From: Myxococcales bacterium | GTDB taxonomy: Bacteria > Myxococcota > Myxococcia > Myxococcales > Anaeromyxobacteraceae | Reading direction: 5' to 3' | Assembly (NCBI GenBank): GCA_021784995.1 | Contig: JAJYHA010000265.1 | Span: 1 to 5,515, forward strand | DNA: 5,515 nt | Shown: positions 5,434 through 5,515 of the stretch, piece after piece | How positions within the stretch are numbered: position 1 is the first letter of the stretch | Layout: every line of letters begins with the position of its first letter | Position numbers and translations under genes: made by a program | The notes under the pieces: model-generated | The model's input: only the letters and a program-made list of their open reading frames with translations | Database searches by the model: none | What the model was told of the DNA's origin: nothing

Positions 5434-5515
5434 TCCAGGCGGACTACGTGGACATTCAGCGCGTCCTCAGCGAGGAGCGCTCGCTCGCCGATGCGGCCGA
5501 GGCGCACGGCACGCT
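5430..5515 (+). CDS. Start of a gene cut by the window edge, possibly UPF0149/YecA-like
   Basis: Only the first 28 complete codons are present; the reading is MIQADYVDIQRVLSEERSLADAAEAHGT and continues past the edge. The short helix followed by AEAHGTL resembles the N-terminal AE-HG-L-G-LC signature of the UPF0149 (YecA/YgfB) family, whose role is poorly defined, but the decisive residues lie outside the window. The ATG overlaps the TGA of the YhaM-like gene (ATGA), which would allow coupled translation. There is no Shine-Dalgarno. A -10-like CATAAT (5415-5420) lies nine bases before the ATG without a matching -35. An upstream in-frame stop at 5367-5369 limits any longer start to rare codons such as TTG at 5409. 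The reading frame is likely real; the family call is tentative. Confidence 0.6.
   Translation, partial: MIQADYVDIQRVLSEERSLADAAEAHGT

Overview
The window is very GC-rich, roughly 70% or more by eye. Codons in the real genes almost always end in G or C, and long spurious open frames run antisense to them. The gene types suggest a delta-proteobacterial (Myxococcota) chromosome, with Anaeromyxobacter-like organisms as the best guess: a degenerate HD-GYP protein, a HEAT-type helical repeat protein, a short DksA/TraR zinc-finger protein, a TatD-linked-type radical SAM protein and a YhaM-like OB-HD protein. The assignment is inferred from gene content and composition, not from any marker gene. I see no mobile element, CRISPR array, tRNA or rRNA.

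Layout. Left part, minus strand: a radical SAM gene that runs off the left edge (1-486) has its own near-consensus sigma-70 promoter (497-525). Upstream of it is a DksA/TraR-type C4 zinc-finger gene (535-846, or to 867 with a GTG start). Middle, minus strand: a two-gene unit is transcribed right to left. A HEAT-like protein of 560 aa (2373-4055) comes first, followed by an HD-GYP-like protein of 458 aa (1004-2380). The two overlap by 8 bases (GTGGATGA), and the second gene has a strong Shine-Dalgarno, so they are very probably cotranscribed and translationally coupled. Right part, plus strand: a 118-base divergent intergenic region (4056-4173) leads into a YhaM-like OB-fold plus HD phosphohydrolase/exoribonuclease (4174-5433). 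Its stop overlaps (ATGA) the start of a gene that runs off the right edge (5430-5515, possibly UPF0149/YecA-like).

How the genes may work together. The HEAT-like and HD-GYP-like proteins look like a functional pair. Both appear to begin with the same kind of roughly 100-residue module, after which one carries a helical-repeat scaffold and the other an HD-GYP domain with metal ligands kept but the GYP and HDIGK signatures lost. This pair is the most interesting feature of the window. The other genes look like housekeeping or regulatory functions (RNA turnover, RNA polymerase or zinc-finger regulation, radical SAM chemistry) with no evident pathway link to it.

Several candidate -10 elements lie only 9-10 bases before start codons, which fits leaderless or near-leaderless transcripts. 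One good promoter-like sequence (5363-5392) points antisense into the YhaM-like gene, inside a 3' tail whose codon use looks non-coding.
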